NCBI GenBank assembly: GCA_937902285.1
Contig: CALGTB010000045.1
Span: 1 to 21,063, forward strand
Direction of reading: 5' to 3'
From: an uncultured Actinomycetes bacterium
GTDB taxonomy: Bacteria > Actinomycetota > Actinomycetes > S36-B12
DNA length: 21,063 nt
Below the pieces are notes generated by a model. That model was not told where the DNA came from. It searched no databases and worked only from the letters and a program-made list of their open reading frames with translations. Shown one piece after another: positions 4,933 to 12,931 of the stretch (position 1 is its first letter; every line of letters starts with the position of its first letter). The translations under genes were made by a program, and so were the position numbers.

Positions 4933-7226
4933 TATGCGGAGTCGGGCTGGTCCTCGGCGGGCGGCACGATCCGCATGGTCGGCAGCGGACGGCCCCAGTC
5001 GAGGGCCCACTCCTCGATGTCCTCGGCCGGCATCGGTGGTGCGATGTAGTAGCCCTGCAGGATGTCGACGCCCAGGGCCGTGACCTCGGACGCCACCTCC
5101 TCTGACTCCACTCCCTCGGCGACGACCCTGACGTCGAGTGCATGGGCCATGTTGATGGTGGACGCCACGATGAGGCGGCTGCGCGGGTCGGAGTGGACGC
5201 TGGCGACGAAGCTGCGATCCATCTTCAGCTCGCTGAGGGGGAGGTCGCGAAGGTACGACAGCGAGGAGAAACCAGTCCCGTAGTCGTCGATGGACGTGCG
5301 CAGGCCGTGCCGGCGGATGTCCAGGAGCAGTTCGCGCGCCCTCTCGGGATCGGCGATGAACGTGTCCTCGGTGACCTCGATGGTGATGTCATCCCTCGGC
5401 ACCGAGGTGCGCGACAGCGCCTTGTAGATGAACGGCATGAGCCCGCCGTTGAGCAGCTCCGGCGGCGCGATGTTGATCGACACGTTGAGGTGCAGCCCTG
5501 CGCGGCGCCAGCGCGATGCGTCGGAGATCGCCTGGCTGACCACGACCTCGGACAGCTGCTGCATGAGCCCGGCACGACGGGCCACCGGAAGGAAGAGCAT
5601 CGGCAGGACCATGCCCCGGTCCGGGTGCTCCCACCGCACGAGTGCCTCGACCCCGATGACCTGCTGGGTCGCCGAGTCGACCTTCGGCTGGTACCACGCC
5701 TTGATCTGCCCCTTGTTCAGGGCGCGACGCAGCTCATCGCCCATCTGGAGCCGCTGCCGGGAGAACTCGTCGCGCTCGACGTTGTAGAGCTGAGCTCCGG
5801 CGCGCGTCGTCTTCGACTCGTACATCGCAACGTCGGCCCTGCGCAGCAGGTCGGCGGCCTCGGTGTCGCCGGGCTCGCGCATCGTGATGCCCATGGATGC
5901 GTCCATGGCGAGGTCGAGCCCGTCGATGCGCGCGCGGGCCAGCAGGGTCTGCCGGATCGCCTGTGCGCTCTCGAGCAGGGTGAGCGGATCCTCGGTGTCG
6001 AAGACGACGGCGAACTCGTCTCCGCCGACGCGCGCCAGCATGACGTTCTGGGGAAGCGACTCGCGCACCCGGAGCGCGACGAGCTCGAGGAGGGTGTCAC
6101 CCGCGCTGTGTCCGAGGGTGTCGTTGACCTCCTTGAACCCGTCGAGGTCGAGGAGCAGCAGCGCGAGCGGGCGCTCCTGCGGAATGCGCATGTCCAGCTC
6201 GCGGAACACGGCCCGGCGGTTCGGCAGTCCGGTGAGGTCGTCGGTGATCGCGAGCCGGAAGGCCTCGGCGGCGGCCCGCGAGTCGCGGAGGGCGATGGTC
6301 AGGCGGGCACTGGTCGCCACGAGTGTCAGGACGGCGGGGAAGGCGACGGCGTAGCCGATGGCGCCTTCCGGACGGGCGACGAGCAGGATGATCGCGAGCA
6401 GGAAGCTGGCGACGAGGAACCACTCGGGGAGCCGTCGTCCGAGGGTCGCGGTGGGCATCCGCGGCGTGCAGGCGGCCCCGACGATGAGGGTCAGGGCCAG
6501 GCCCCAGACGAGGATCAGCGTCATCGTGAAGTCGTAGGGACCCGTCGACAGCTTGAGCACCAGGCTCGAGTCGGCGATCGCCATGACGACGAATCCGCCG
6601 ATGAGCGACAGCGCGCGTCGCGACAGGCTGCGCGATGCCAAGGCCCACTGCCCGACGACGACGAGGGCCAGGCACAGGTCGAGCACCGGGTAGATCAGCG
6701 CCACGAGCAGCGGCACGCCGCCCTCGGGGAAGGCCCGGGAGAACGGGGTCAGCAGCAGCACTGCGGCGAGGGCTCCGCCGCTGCCGCACACGATGAGGGC
6801 ATCGAGCCACGCCGTCGTCGTGCTGCCCCTCCGGTGGCCGGCATCGAGCACGACGAAGGCGGCGAAGCCCACGTACGAGGCGAGGAAGAGCCACTCGCCG
6901 GCGGAGGGGAAGGTGTGCCCCGACGCCGACCCCGCGCTGCTGACGGCCATCGATCCGGCGGCCCACAGGGCGAGTCCTCCGGTGAGCGAGCCGAGGGCGA
7001 TCCGACGCTCGGGCCAGCGGACCATCGCGATGATGAGCCGGGTGAAGACGATGGCGAAGAACACGCCCATGCAGATGACGAGCGCGATCTCGTTGGGCGG
7101 TCCGCCGGTGACCATGCCGAGGATGAGTCCGACGGCGCCGCCGAGGGCCAGGAATGCCCAGGTGACGTAGCCGAGGTCCTTGACCATCGAGCGGCGAGGG
7201 GCGGGCAGGGTCGCGAAGGCGGTCAC
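4932..7226 (-). CDS. Membrane GGDEF-EAL protein (c-di-GMP turnover)
   Basis: A 764-residue protein. Roughly residues 15-350 hold about ten hydrophobic segments. A GGDEF domain follows, with DDLTGLPNR and an intact GGDEF at 401-405, then an EAL domain with EALVRW (Glu527), an NIAPPELL segment, EVTED, DDYGTGFSSL, KMDRSF, AEGVES and LQGYY. The motifs needed for phosphodiesterase activity all look present, so it could make or break c-di-GMP. The RxxD inhibitory site five residues before GGDEF is absent (PQNV there). The GTG start at 7226 is chosen because AAGGGGG (7233-7239) lies six bases upstream. An open frame continues to 7577 but would overlap the divergent dehydrogenase gene. No sensory domain beyond the membrane part is seen. 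The window cannot show which activity dominates. Confidence 0.92.
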   Translation of the reverse strand: MTAFATLPAPRRSMVKDLGYVTWAFLALGGAVGLILGMVTGGPPNEIALVICMGVFFAIVFTRLIIAMVRWPERRIALGSLTGGLALWAAGSMAVSSAGSASGHTFPSAGEWLFLASYVGFAAFVVLDAGHRRGSTTTAWLDALIVCGSGGALAAVLLLTPFSRAFPEGGVPLLVALIYPVLDLCLALVVVGQWALASRSLSRRALSLIGGFVVMAIADSSLVLKLSTGPYDFTMTLILVWGLALTLIVGAACTPRMPTATLGRRLPEWFLVASFLLAIILLVARPEGAIGYAVAFPAVLTLVATSARLTIALRDSRAAAEAFRLAITDDLTGLPNRRAVFRELDMRIPQERPLALLLLDLDGFKEVNDTLGHSAGDTLLELVALRVRESLPQNVMLARVGGDEFAVVFDTEDPLTLLESAQAIRQTLLARARIDGLDLAMDASMGITMREPGDTEAADLLRRADVAMYESKTTRAGAQLYNVERDEFSRQRLQMGDELRRALNKGQIKAWYQPKVDSATQQVIGVEALVRWEHPDRGMVLPMLFLPVARRAGLMQQLSEVVVSQAISDASRWRRAGLHLNVSINIAPPELLNGGLMPFIYKALSRTSVPRDDITIEVTEDTFIADPERARELLLDIRRHGLRTSIDDYGTGFSSLSYLRDLPLSELKMDRSFVASVHSDPRSRLIVASTINMAHALDVRVVAEGVESEEVASEVTALGVDILQGYYIAPPMPAEDIEEWALDWGRPLPTMRIVPPAEDQPDSA

Positions 7227-7232
7227 GTGATG

Positions 7233-7239
7233 CCCCCTT
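7233..7239 (-). promoter_or_regulatory. Shine-Dalgarno AAGGGGG deciding the GGDEF-EAL start
   Basis: On the minus strand AAGGGGG is followed by six bases and GTG at 7226. This favours the GTG over the in-frame ATG at 7187 and over upstream starts that intrude into the divergent gene. Confidence 0.55.
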
Positions 7240-7313
7240 CCCTCGCCCCTCATACGGGCATCTGCAGCCGAGGGTACAAGGAATGCTGAGGACGCGCCCC
7301 CCTCGTGCCTCAC

Positions 7314-7319
7314 TAGGCT
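7314..7319 (+). promoter_or_regulatory. Possible -10 element TAGGCT of the dehydrogenase gene
   Basis: TAGGCT fits TANNNT and would start a transcript near 7326, leaving a short leader carrying the GGTGGAG ribosome site at 7342-7348. No recognisable -35 element was found, so this is tentative. Confidence 0.35.
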
Positions 7320-7353
7320 GGCGAGGCCAACGAGCCCCGACGGTGGAGTGATG

Positions 7354-9816
7354 ATGAGCGCAGCGTCCGTGACCCTGCCGGATCGTGCCCGGGTCGTCAT
7401 CATCGGCGGCGGCGTGATCGGCACGTCGGTCGCGTACCACCTCGGGCACCTGGGGTGGTCCGACGTCGTGCTGCTCGAGCGCGACCGCCTGACGTCGGGC
7501 ACGACGTGGCATGCCGCGGGGCTGATGACCTGCTTCGGGTCTCTCTCCGAGACGTCCATGTCGATGCGGCAGTACACGCGCGAGCTCTACCGCCGGCTCG
7601 AGTCGGAGACGGGCCTCTCGACGGGGTTCAAGCCGGTCGGCTTCATCGAGGCGGCCGCCGACGAGGGCCGGCTCGAGGAGTTCCGCCGCGTCGCCGCGTT
7701 CAACCGCCATGTCGGCCTCGAGGTGCACGAGATCGACCGGCGCGAGATGTCGGAGCGCTTCCCGCTGGCCGTGACCGACGACCTGCTCGCCGGCTTCTAC
7801 GTGCCGGCCGACGGCCGGGTCAACCCCGTCGACGTGACGATGTCGCTCGCCAAGGGCGCGCGCATGCAGGGTGTCCGCATCATCGAGGGCGTCGAGGTGA
7901 GCCAGGTCCTCACCGCGAACGGACGCGTGACCGGGGTCGCGACAGCGAGCGGCGACATCGAGTGCGAGTACGTGGTCAACTGCGCGGGGATGTGGGCGCG
8001 TCAGCTCGGCGAGCGCAACGGCGTCGTCATCCCGCTGCAGGCCGCCGAGCACTACTACCTCATCACCGAGCCCATCCCCGGGGTCGATCCCGACTGGCCG
8101 GTGTTCGAGGATCCGTCCCGCCACGGCTACTACCGCGAGGAGGGCGGCGGCCTCATGATCGGGCTGTTCGAGCCGGTCTGCGCGCCGTGGAGCGTCGGCG
8201 GCGTCCCGTCCGACTTCTCGTTCGGCGAGCTGGCACCGGACTGGGACCGGATGGGCCCGTACCTCGAGCGCGCCATGCAGCGCGTGCCCGTGTCCCTCGA
8301 GACGGGCATCCGGACCTTCTTCTGCGGACCGGAGTCGTTCACGCCCGACCTCGCCCCGATCGTGGGCGAGGCGCCGGGGATCGACAACTACTTCGTCGCC
8401 GCGGGCATGAACTCGGTCGGGATCCTCACGGGCGGCGGCATGGGGCGCATCGTCGCGCAGTGGATCGTCGACGGGCGGCCGGATGTCGACGTGACCGGGT
8501 TCAACATCGACCGCATGCAGGACTTCCAGCTGAACCCGCGCTACCGCGCGGAGCGCACGGTCGAGACGCTCGGCATGGTCTACCAGACGCACTTCCCCGG
8601 ACGGTCGATGCAGACCGCGCGCGGCGTCAAGAGGTCGCCGGTGCATGCCCAGCTCGCGGCCGAGGGCGCCTACTTCAAGGACGTGAGCGGCTGGGAGGGT
8701 GCCGACTGGTACGCCCCGCCCGGAGTCGAGCCGCGCATCGAGGAGCTCACGTGGGGCCGGCAGAACTGGTTCCCCTACTGGGCCGACGAGCACCGGGCCG
8801 TCCGGGAGGGCGTCGCCCTCATGGACATGTCGTTCATGTCGAAGTTCCTCGTCCAGGGCGCCGACTCCGGGCGCTTCCTCGATCGGCTGTCGGCCAATGC
8901 CGTCGACGGTGCGCCGGGCGTGATCACCTACACCCAGTGGCTCAACGAGGCCGGCACGCTCGAGGCCGACCTCACCGTGACGAAGCTCGACGACGACCGG
9001 TTCATGGTCGTCGCGTCCGACAACGCGCATGGTCACGTGCAGGCCTGGATGCGCAGGCACCTCGACGACGATCGCGCGTTCGTCACGGACATCACCTCGG
9101 CGCTGGCGCAGGTCAACGTGCAGGGACCGCGGTCGCGGGAGCTGCTGCAGTCCGTCACGTCGGCGGACGTGTCGAACGAGGCGTTCGGCTTCCGGTCGGC
9201 CCGGTACATCGACATCGGCTTCGCGCGCGCCCTGTGCGTGCGCATCACCTACCTGGGGGAGCTGGGATACGAGCTCTACGTCCCGGCCGAGCAGGCGGTC
9301 CACGTCTACGAGCAGCTGCAGGAGGCGGGCCGGGGCGCGGGGCTGAGGCACGCCGGGCTCAAGGCCCTGTCGAGCCTGCGCATGGAGAAGGCCTACCGCG
9401 ACTACGGCCACGACATCGACAACACCGACTCGGTGCTCGAGGCCGGACTCGGCTTCGCCGTGGCTGTCGACAAGCCCGGCGGCTTCATCGGACGTGACGC
9501 GGTGCTGGCGCAGAGAGCCGCCGGACCGCTGACGAGCCGCCTGCTGCAGGTGCGGCTGCTCGACCCCGAGCCGCTCATGCACCATGCCGAGATCGTGCTG
9601 CGCGACGGAGCGCCGGTCGGCTACGTGCGGGCGGCGAGCTACGGCCACACCCTCGGGGGCGCCGTCGGCCTCGCGATGGTCGACGCGGGCGAGCCGCTGA
9701 CGGCGGACTGGATCGCGGGCGGTGCGTGGGAGATCGACGTGGCCGGAGAGCGCTACCCGGCGACGGCGTCGCTGCGCCCGATGTACGACCCGGAGAACGC
9801 CCGCATCCGGGCTTGA
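7354..9816 (+). CDS. Dimethylglycine/sarcosine dehydrogenase-like FAD protein with GCV_T (aminomethyltransferase-like) domain
   Basis: An 820-residue cytoplasmic flavoprotein. Residues 14-370 form a D-amino-acid-oxidase-type FAD domain (VVIIGGGVIGTSVAYHLG at 14-31, ERDRLTSGTTWHAAG at 42-56). His53 in TWHAAG is at the place where rat dimethylglycine dehydrogenase attaches FAD covalently. A linker near 370-430 and a glycine-cleavage T-protein-like tetrahydrofolate-binding region (about 435-810) follow. Family members demethylate dimethylglycine or sarcosine and pass the one-carbon unit to tetrahydrofolate. Three consecutive start codons lie at 7348-7356; ATG 7354 is best placed after GGTGGAG (7342-7348). 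It stands alone, without the four-subunit sarcosine oxidase genes. Together with the betaine-type importer at the right of the window it could serve methylated-amine use. The precise substrate is not fixed by sequence. Confidence 0.88.
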   Translation: MSAASVTLPDRARVVIIGGGVIGTSVAYHLGHLGWSDVVLLERDRLTSGTTWHAAGLMTCFGSLSETSMSMRQYTRELYRRLESETGLSTGFKPVGFIEAAADEGRLEEFRRVAAFNRHVGLEVHEIDRREMSERFPLAVTDDLLAGFYVPADGRVNPVDVTMSLAKGARMQGVRIIEGVEVSQVLTANGRVTGVATASGDIECEYVVNCAGMWARQLGERNGVVIPLQAAEHYYLITEPIPGVDPDWPVFEDPSRHGYYREEGGGLMIGLFEPVCAPWSVGGVPSDFSFGELAPDWDRMGPYLERAMQRVPVSLETGIRTFFCGPESFTPDLAPIVGEAPGIDNYFVAAGMNSVGILTGGGMGRIVAQWIVDGRPDVDVTGFNIDRMQDFQLNPRYRAERTVETLGMVYQTHFPGRSMQTARGVKRSPVHAQLAAEGAYFKDVSGWEGADWYAPPGVEPRIEELTWGRQNWFPYWADEHRAVREGVALMDMSFMSKFLVQGADSGRFLDRLSANAVDGAPGVITYTQWLNEAGTLEADLTVTKLDDDRFMVVASDNAHGHVQAWMRRHLDDDRAFVTDITSALAQVNVQGPRSRELLQSVTSADVSNEAFGFRSARYIDIGFARALCVRITYLGELGYELYVPAEQAVHVYEQLQEAGRGAGLRHAGLKALSSLRMEKAYRDYGHDIDNTDSVLEAGLGFAVAVDKPGGFIGRDAVLAQRAAGPLTSRLLQVRLLDPEPLMHHAEIVLRDGAPVGYVRAASYGHTLGGAVGLAMVDAGEPLTADWIAGGAWEIDVAGERYPATASLRPMYDPENARIRA

Positions 9817-9883
9817 TCGGCGACGCCCTCGGCATGACGCGCGGGCTTTCGACGTTTGTGGTCGAAGCGCGACGTGCCGCGCC

Positions 9884-9889
9884 TACGGT
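9884..9889 (+). promoter_or_regulatory. -10 element TACGGT, leaderless promoter of the secreted protein gene
   Basis: TACGGT is followed by six bases (TGGGCC) and then ATG 9896. The spacing and the near-identical six bases match the leaderless starts of the DinB-like and molybdopterin genes. A weak -35-like GTCGAA lies 17 bases upstream. Confidence 0.6.
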
Positions 9890-9895
9890 TGGGCC

Positions 9896-10789
9896 ATGAC
9901 CCATCGCCTTGCTGTCGCCGCGTTCGTCGCGGCTGCCACGGTGGGAACCCTCCTGCTCGGTGCCCTCGTGCCCGCCACCGCGCAGACGGCTCCCCGCTCG
10001 CCGAGTACTGCGGCCACCTGGTCGGAGGCCTCCGCCCGGCTGGGTACCGCGGGATCGTTGTGGGAGCCGAATGTGACGTTCGGCCTGCGCTTGACCGGGG
10101 GCATCAGCGTGCTTGCAGACAACCTCACCTTCGCCAGCGGCGCCGCTACTGGAGGCGACACGTTCGCGGGGGCCGAGTACGTCCGGGGCAACCGGTCCCT
10201 CCGCATCTCCCAGAAGTGGGCCGACACGGGGTGGGCGGCCGAGCCGGCGTACTCGACGAGCATGGCCCTCGTGGGCAACGTGAGGATCCCGCTCGTCGCC
10301 GGTGACTCGTTCGCGTCGGTACGGGCCAAGGTGTACGCCAATTGCTTCCCGCAGCCCGCCAACGCCGATCCCCGCCCTATTCCGGCCGGATTCCGATGCA
10401 AGCCATCGGACGTGAAGACCACCGGTGGGGTCGTCGTCATGACGGCTCGACTCCCCGCCCCCTCACCCGCGAGCGCGAGGACCTCGATCGTCCTCCAGAG
10501 CACTGGCCTGAGCTACGACATGCTCATGATCATCGCCATGGAGCTGCAGCTGGCTGAGGGAAGTGCCGAGGACGGCGCTGGGTCAGCGCAGATGATGGCC
10601 ATGTGCGAGCAGATGGTCCGGGGCCGCATGACGTTCGCCCAGGCGGAGGCGTTCGCGCAGTCGAACGGGTACATCGCTCGCGTGGGCAGTGTCGACGGCG
10701 TGCCCCAGGCTGTCACGTCGGACTACCGACCAGACCGTTTCACCGTGGCCCTGGTGTCGAACTCGGTTGCGTCCTGCACCTACGGGTAG
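9896..10789 (+). CDS. Secreted protein of unknown function with a peptidase inhibitor I78-like C-terminus
   Basis: A 297-residue protein. Residues 1-30 form a Sec signal peptide: MTHR, a hydrophobic run, then a likely cleavage after ATAQ. The mature part starts with Ala/Thr/Ser-rich sequence, contains a Cys pair (NCFP and FRCKP), and I recognise no domain in the middle. The last 50 or so residues (MTFAQAEAFAQSNGY, then VDGVPQAVTSDYRPDRF, ending SCTYG) resemble the I78/potato-inhibitor-I-like pattern TxDYRxDR seen in many actinobacterial secreted proteins. Inhibition of an extracellular protease is possible but is only inferred from that tail. An in-frame extension upstream to 9722 overlaps the dehydrogenase and lacks support; the signal peptide and leaderless promoter fix ATG 9896. 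Confidence 0.7.
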   Translation: MTHRLAVAAFVAAATVGTLLLGALVPATAQTAPRSPSTAATWSEASARLGTAGSLWEPNVTFGLRLTGGISVLADNLTFASGAATGGDTFAGAEYVRGNRSLRISQKWADTGWAAEPAYSTSMALVGNVRIPLVAGDSFASVRAKVYANCFPQPANADPRPIPAGFRCKPSDVKTTGGVVVMTARLPAPSPASARTSIVLQSTGLSYDMLMIIAMELQLAEGSAEDGAGSAQMMAMCEQMVRGRMTFAQAEAFAQSNGYIARVGSVDGVPQAVTSDYRPDRFTVALVSNSVASCTYG

Positions 10790-10820
10790 CCCGCGAGAGT
10801 CAAGATGGGCCCCGCGACAG

Positions 10821-10836
10821 CGTCTGCGGACAGACG
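10821..10836. terminator. Hairpin between convergent genes, probable terminator
   Basis: CGTCTG (10821-10826) pairs with CAGACG (10831-10836) around a CGGA tetraloop in the gap between the secreted protein and the hydrolase, which converge. It is short and has only TCCCTGTT after it on the plus strand, so strength is uncertain. Confidence 0.45.
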
Positions 10837-10849
10837 TCCCTGTTCGCCG

Positions 10850-12910
10850 TCAGGCGCCCGGAGGGCCGCTGATCATGCCCAGGCGGGAGAACCGCGACAC
10901 CGACTCGGCGTTGGTGGGGTCGAGGTCGGCGACCTCGATGGTGGGCGCCCCCCACTCGGCGAGCTGCTTCTGGATCGAGCGCCGGGCCTTGTCCATCTTG
11001 CGCGCGACCATGCGACGCGTGGCCCAGTCCTGCTCGCGCTGGCGAAGCGCCGCCTCGATGGCCTCGCCCTGCTCCTCGGTGCAGGTGAGCCCGAACGCAC
11101 GCTCGAGGCCGAGCCGGATGTCGATGCGGTAGTCGTGGCCACGACGCACGAACGTGCCGGGCTTGGACTGCATCCCGTTGAACAGGTCGACGGTGGCGAG
11201 CACGAAGGACGTGATCGGACGGAACTTCACCTCGCGTGGCACGAGCGGCGGCCGGGTGGCGGGCGGTCCCATCCACCACGGCGGCTGCACGACCATGCGG
11301 AAGCCGTACTTGTTCACCGGATCGTCGTGGTGGATCACCATGAGGTGCCGTGAGTGTCCGGGCGGAACCGGCTCGGCGTGCTCGGGCTCACTGACGAGCA
11401 GCAGCCGGCCCTCGGGGTCGACGTCCTCGGGCGCAGCACGCCACGCGTTCCAGAGCCGCGTGCGGAACGGCACGCCGAGGTAGAGGCCCCCCGAGACGCC
11501 CAGCGGGTTGAAGGCCGGCAGGTGCGGCTCGGCATCCGCGGTGGTGGGCAGGTCGAGGGCCACGTTCGCGCCCAGGCTCTCGCCCACGAGCACGACGCGC
11601 GGACGGTCGTCCGGAGGCATCAGGGCGATGCGATCGCGCACGCCCTCGAGCACGAGCCGGGTGAGGGTCTCCGCCTCGTGGGTGCGGGTGAGGGCCAGAG
11701 CGGACGGCACGAGGGCGTACTGCGGAACGACGATCGCGCAGTCGCCGAGCGTCAGGTACTCGAGCGCCTCGGCGATCGAGTAGTTGAAGTAGCCGACTCC
11801 GGTGGGGGACCCGATGCAGATGAGCCCGCGGTCGTAGGCGCCGCAGTCCTCCATGTCCTGCAGGGTCAGGCGGGCGCGCTCGGCGATGTCGTCGGACGAC
11901 TCGTACCCGCCGACCACGCGCACCGGCTCGATGGCCGGCTCGCCCATGACGGCACTGATCTCGTCGGGGGTCAGCGCCATGAGGACGAAGCGGCGACCCT
12001 CCTTGCCCAGCGTGTCGAAGGGCATGGAGCTGGCGGGACCGGCCGAGACATGGACGGACGTGGGCGGCGTGGGATACGCCGGCTCGACGATGTCGTCCTG
12101 GCGCTGGAGGCGACCGGTGACCTCGTTGAGCGCGGCGACGCCGCCTGCCGTCATGGTGCCGAGGATGAGCCCGTGGGCGAGCAGGGTGCCCACGGCGCCG
12201 AGGTCGCGGCCGACCACCCGGGCCATGCCGCGCTCGAGGCCGTGCGCGAGCACCTGCTCGCCGGTGGTGGCGGCGGCGAAGCCGACACCGGACACGACGC
12301 CGACGCCGAGGGCCTTGACCGCGGCCTGCGGCCCGACGCCTGCGAGGGCGCGCCGCTCGGGGGCGACGATGCCGTACTTGGCCGCGCGCCGGCTGCGGTT
12401 CAGCACGCTGACCGCCACGACGAGCGCACCCGTCGCGACCGCCGGCACCAGCGTGGTGTCGAGGCCCGGACGCAGCCCCAGCTTGCGGTGCAGCACGGTG
12501 TCCCACGCCGTGGCGGCGCCGCCGGCGAGGGCGGCGAAGGCCGTGATCCGGCCCGCGGTGGCGACGACGGACGCCGGGAGCGAGTCCTCGGCGGCCCGGC
12601 TGGCCATCGCGGAGGCGCCGAGCCCGCCCACGATCCCGGCACCGGCGATGACGAGGTTCGCCCGCGCTCCGGGGCGCTGGCCCGGGACGGCGCCGATCGC
12701 CTGGAGCGTCGCCCACGCGGTGGCCGTCAGCTGGTAGTGGGTGGCGGCGACGACGCCGGTCGAGATGGCCTGCTGCATGGGGTCGCGAGGCAGGAGACCC
12801 CGGGCGAACGTGCCGGAGATCGACCACGACGCGCCCGCGATGCCCGCCTGGACGGGGGTGTCCGTCGCCCATCGCGTGAGCCAGCCGGCACGGCTGCTGA
12901 GCAGGGACAT
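10850..12910 (-). CDS. Membrane alpha/beta hydrolase (Abhydrolase_9 type)
   Basis: A 686-residue protein. The first 270 or so residues contain several glycine/alanine-rich hydrophobic segments, as in the Abhydrolase_9 N-terminal domain. The rest is a catalytic domain beginning near HVSAGPASSMPFDTLGKEGR. The nucleophile elbow is GESLG with Ser445 (VVLVGESLGANVAL), followed by a conserved histidine-rich segment (HSRHLMVIHHDDPVNKYG) likely to contribute the catalytic histidine. Members occur widely in actinobacteria, often near lipid genes; their substrates are mostly unknown, and an ester or lipid substrate in the membrane is inference. The start lies 21 bases after the diguanylate cyclase stop on the same strand and has no clear ribosome site, so it is probably co-transcribed with that gene. 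Confidence 0.85.
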   Translation of the reverse strand: MSLLSSRAGWLTRWATDTPVQAGIAGASWSISGTFARGLLPRDPMQQAISTGVVAATHYQLTATAWATLQAIGAVPGQRPGARANLVIAGAGIVGGLGASAMASRAAEDSLPASVVATAGRITAFAALAGGAATAWDTVLHRKLGLRPGLDTTLVPAVATGALVVAVSVLNRSRRAAKYGIVAPERRALAGVGPQAAVKALGVGVVSGVGFAAATTGEQVLAHGLERGMARVVGRDLGAVGTLLAHGLILGTMTAGGVAALNEVTGRLQRQDDIVEPAYPTPPTSVHVSAGPASSMPFDTLGKEGRRFVLMALTPDEISAVMGEPAIEPVRVVGGYESSDDIAERARLTLQDMEDCGAYDRGLICIGSPTGVGYFNYSIAEALEYLTLGDCAIVVPQYALVPSALALTRTHEAETLTRLVLEGVRDRIALMPPDDRPRVVLVGESLGANVALDLPTTADAEPHLPAFNPLGVSGGLYLGVPFRTRLWNAWRAAPEDVDPEGRLLLVSEPEHAEPVPPGHSRHLMVIHHDDPVNKYGFRMVVQPPWWMGPPATRPPLVPREVKFRPITSFVLATVDLFNGMQSKPGTFVRRGHDYRIDIRLGLERAFGLTCTEEQGEAIEAALRQREQDWATRRMVARKMDKARRSIQKQLAEWGAPTIEVADLDPTNAESVSRFSRLGMISGPPGA

Positions 12911-12931
12911 GTGCGGATTGTGCCGTATGGC

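Noticed and set aside
5142..7289. A 715-codon plus-strand frame opposite the GGDEF-EAL gene
   Set aside because: Antisense shadow: Gly, Glu, Asp and Arg-rich translation without any domain, opposite a protein with intact GGDEF and EAL motifs.
7227..7577. N-terminal extension of the GGDEF-EAL protein by 117 residues
   Set aside because: It would overlap the start of the divergent flavoprotein, and the added residues are polar and unlike the following membrane domain; a good ribosome site precedes GTG 7226.
6097..9648. A 1183-codon open frame on the minus strand opposite the dehydrogenase
   Set aside because: It lies antisense to two strongly supported genes, its translation is rich in Arg, His, Asp and Pro with no domain, and such frames are expected opposite GC-rich coding DNA.
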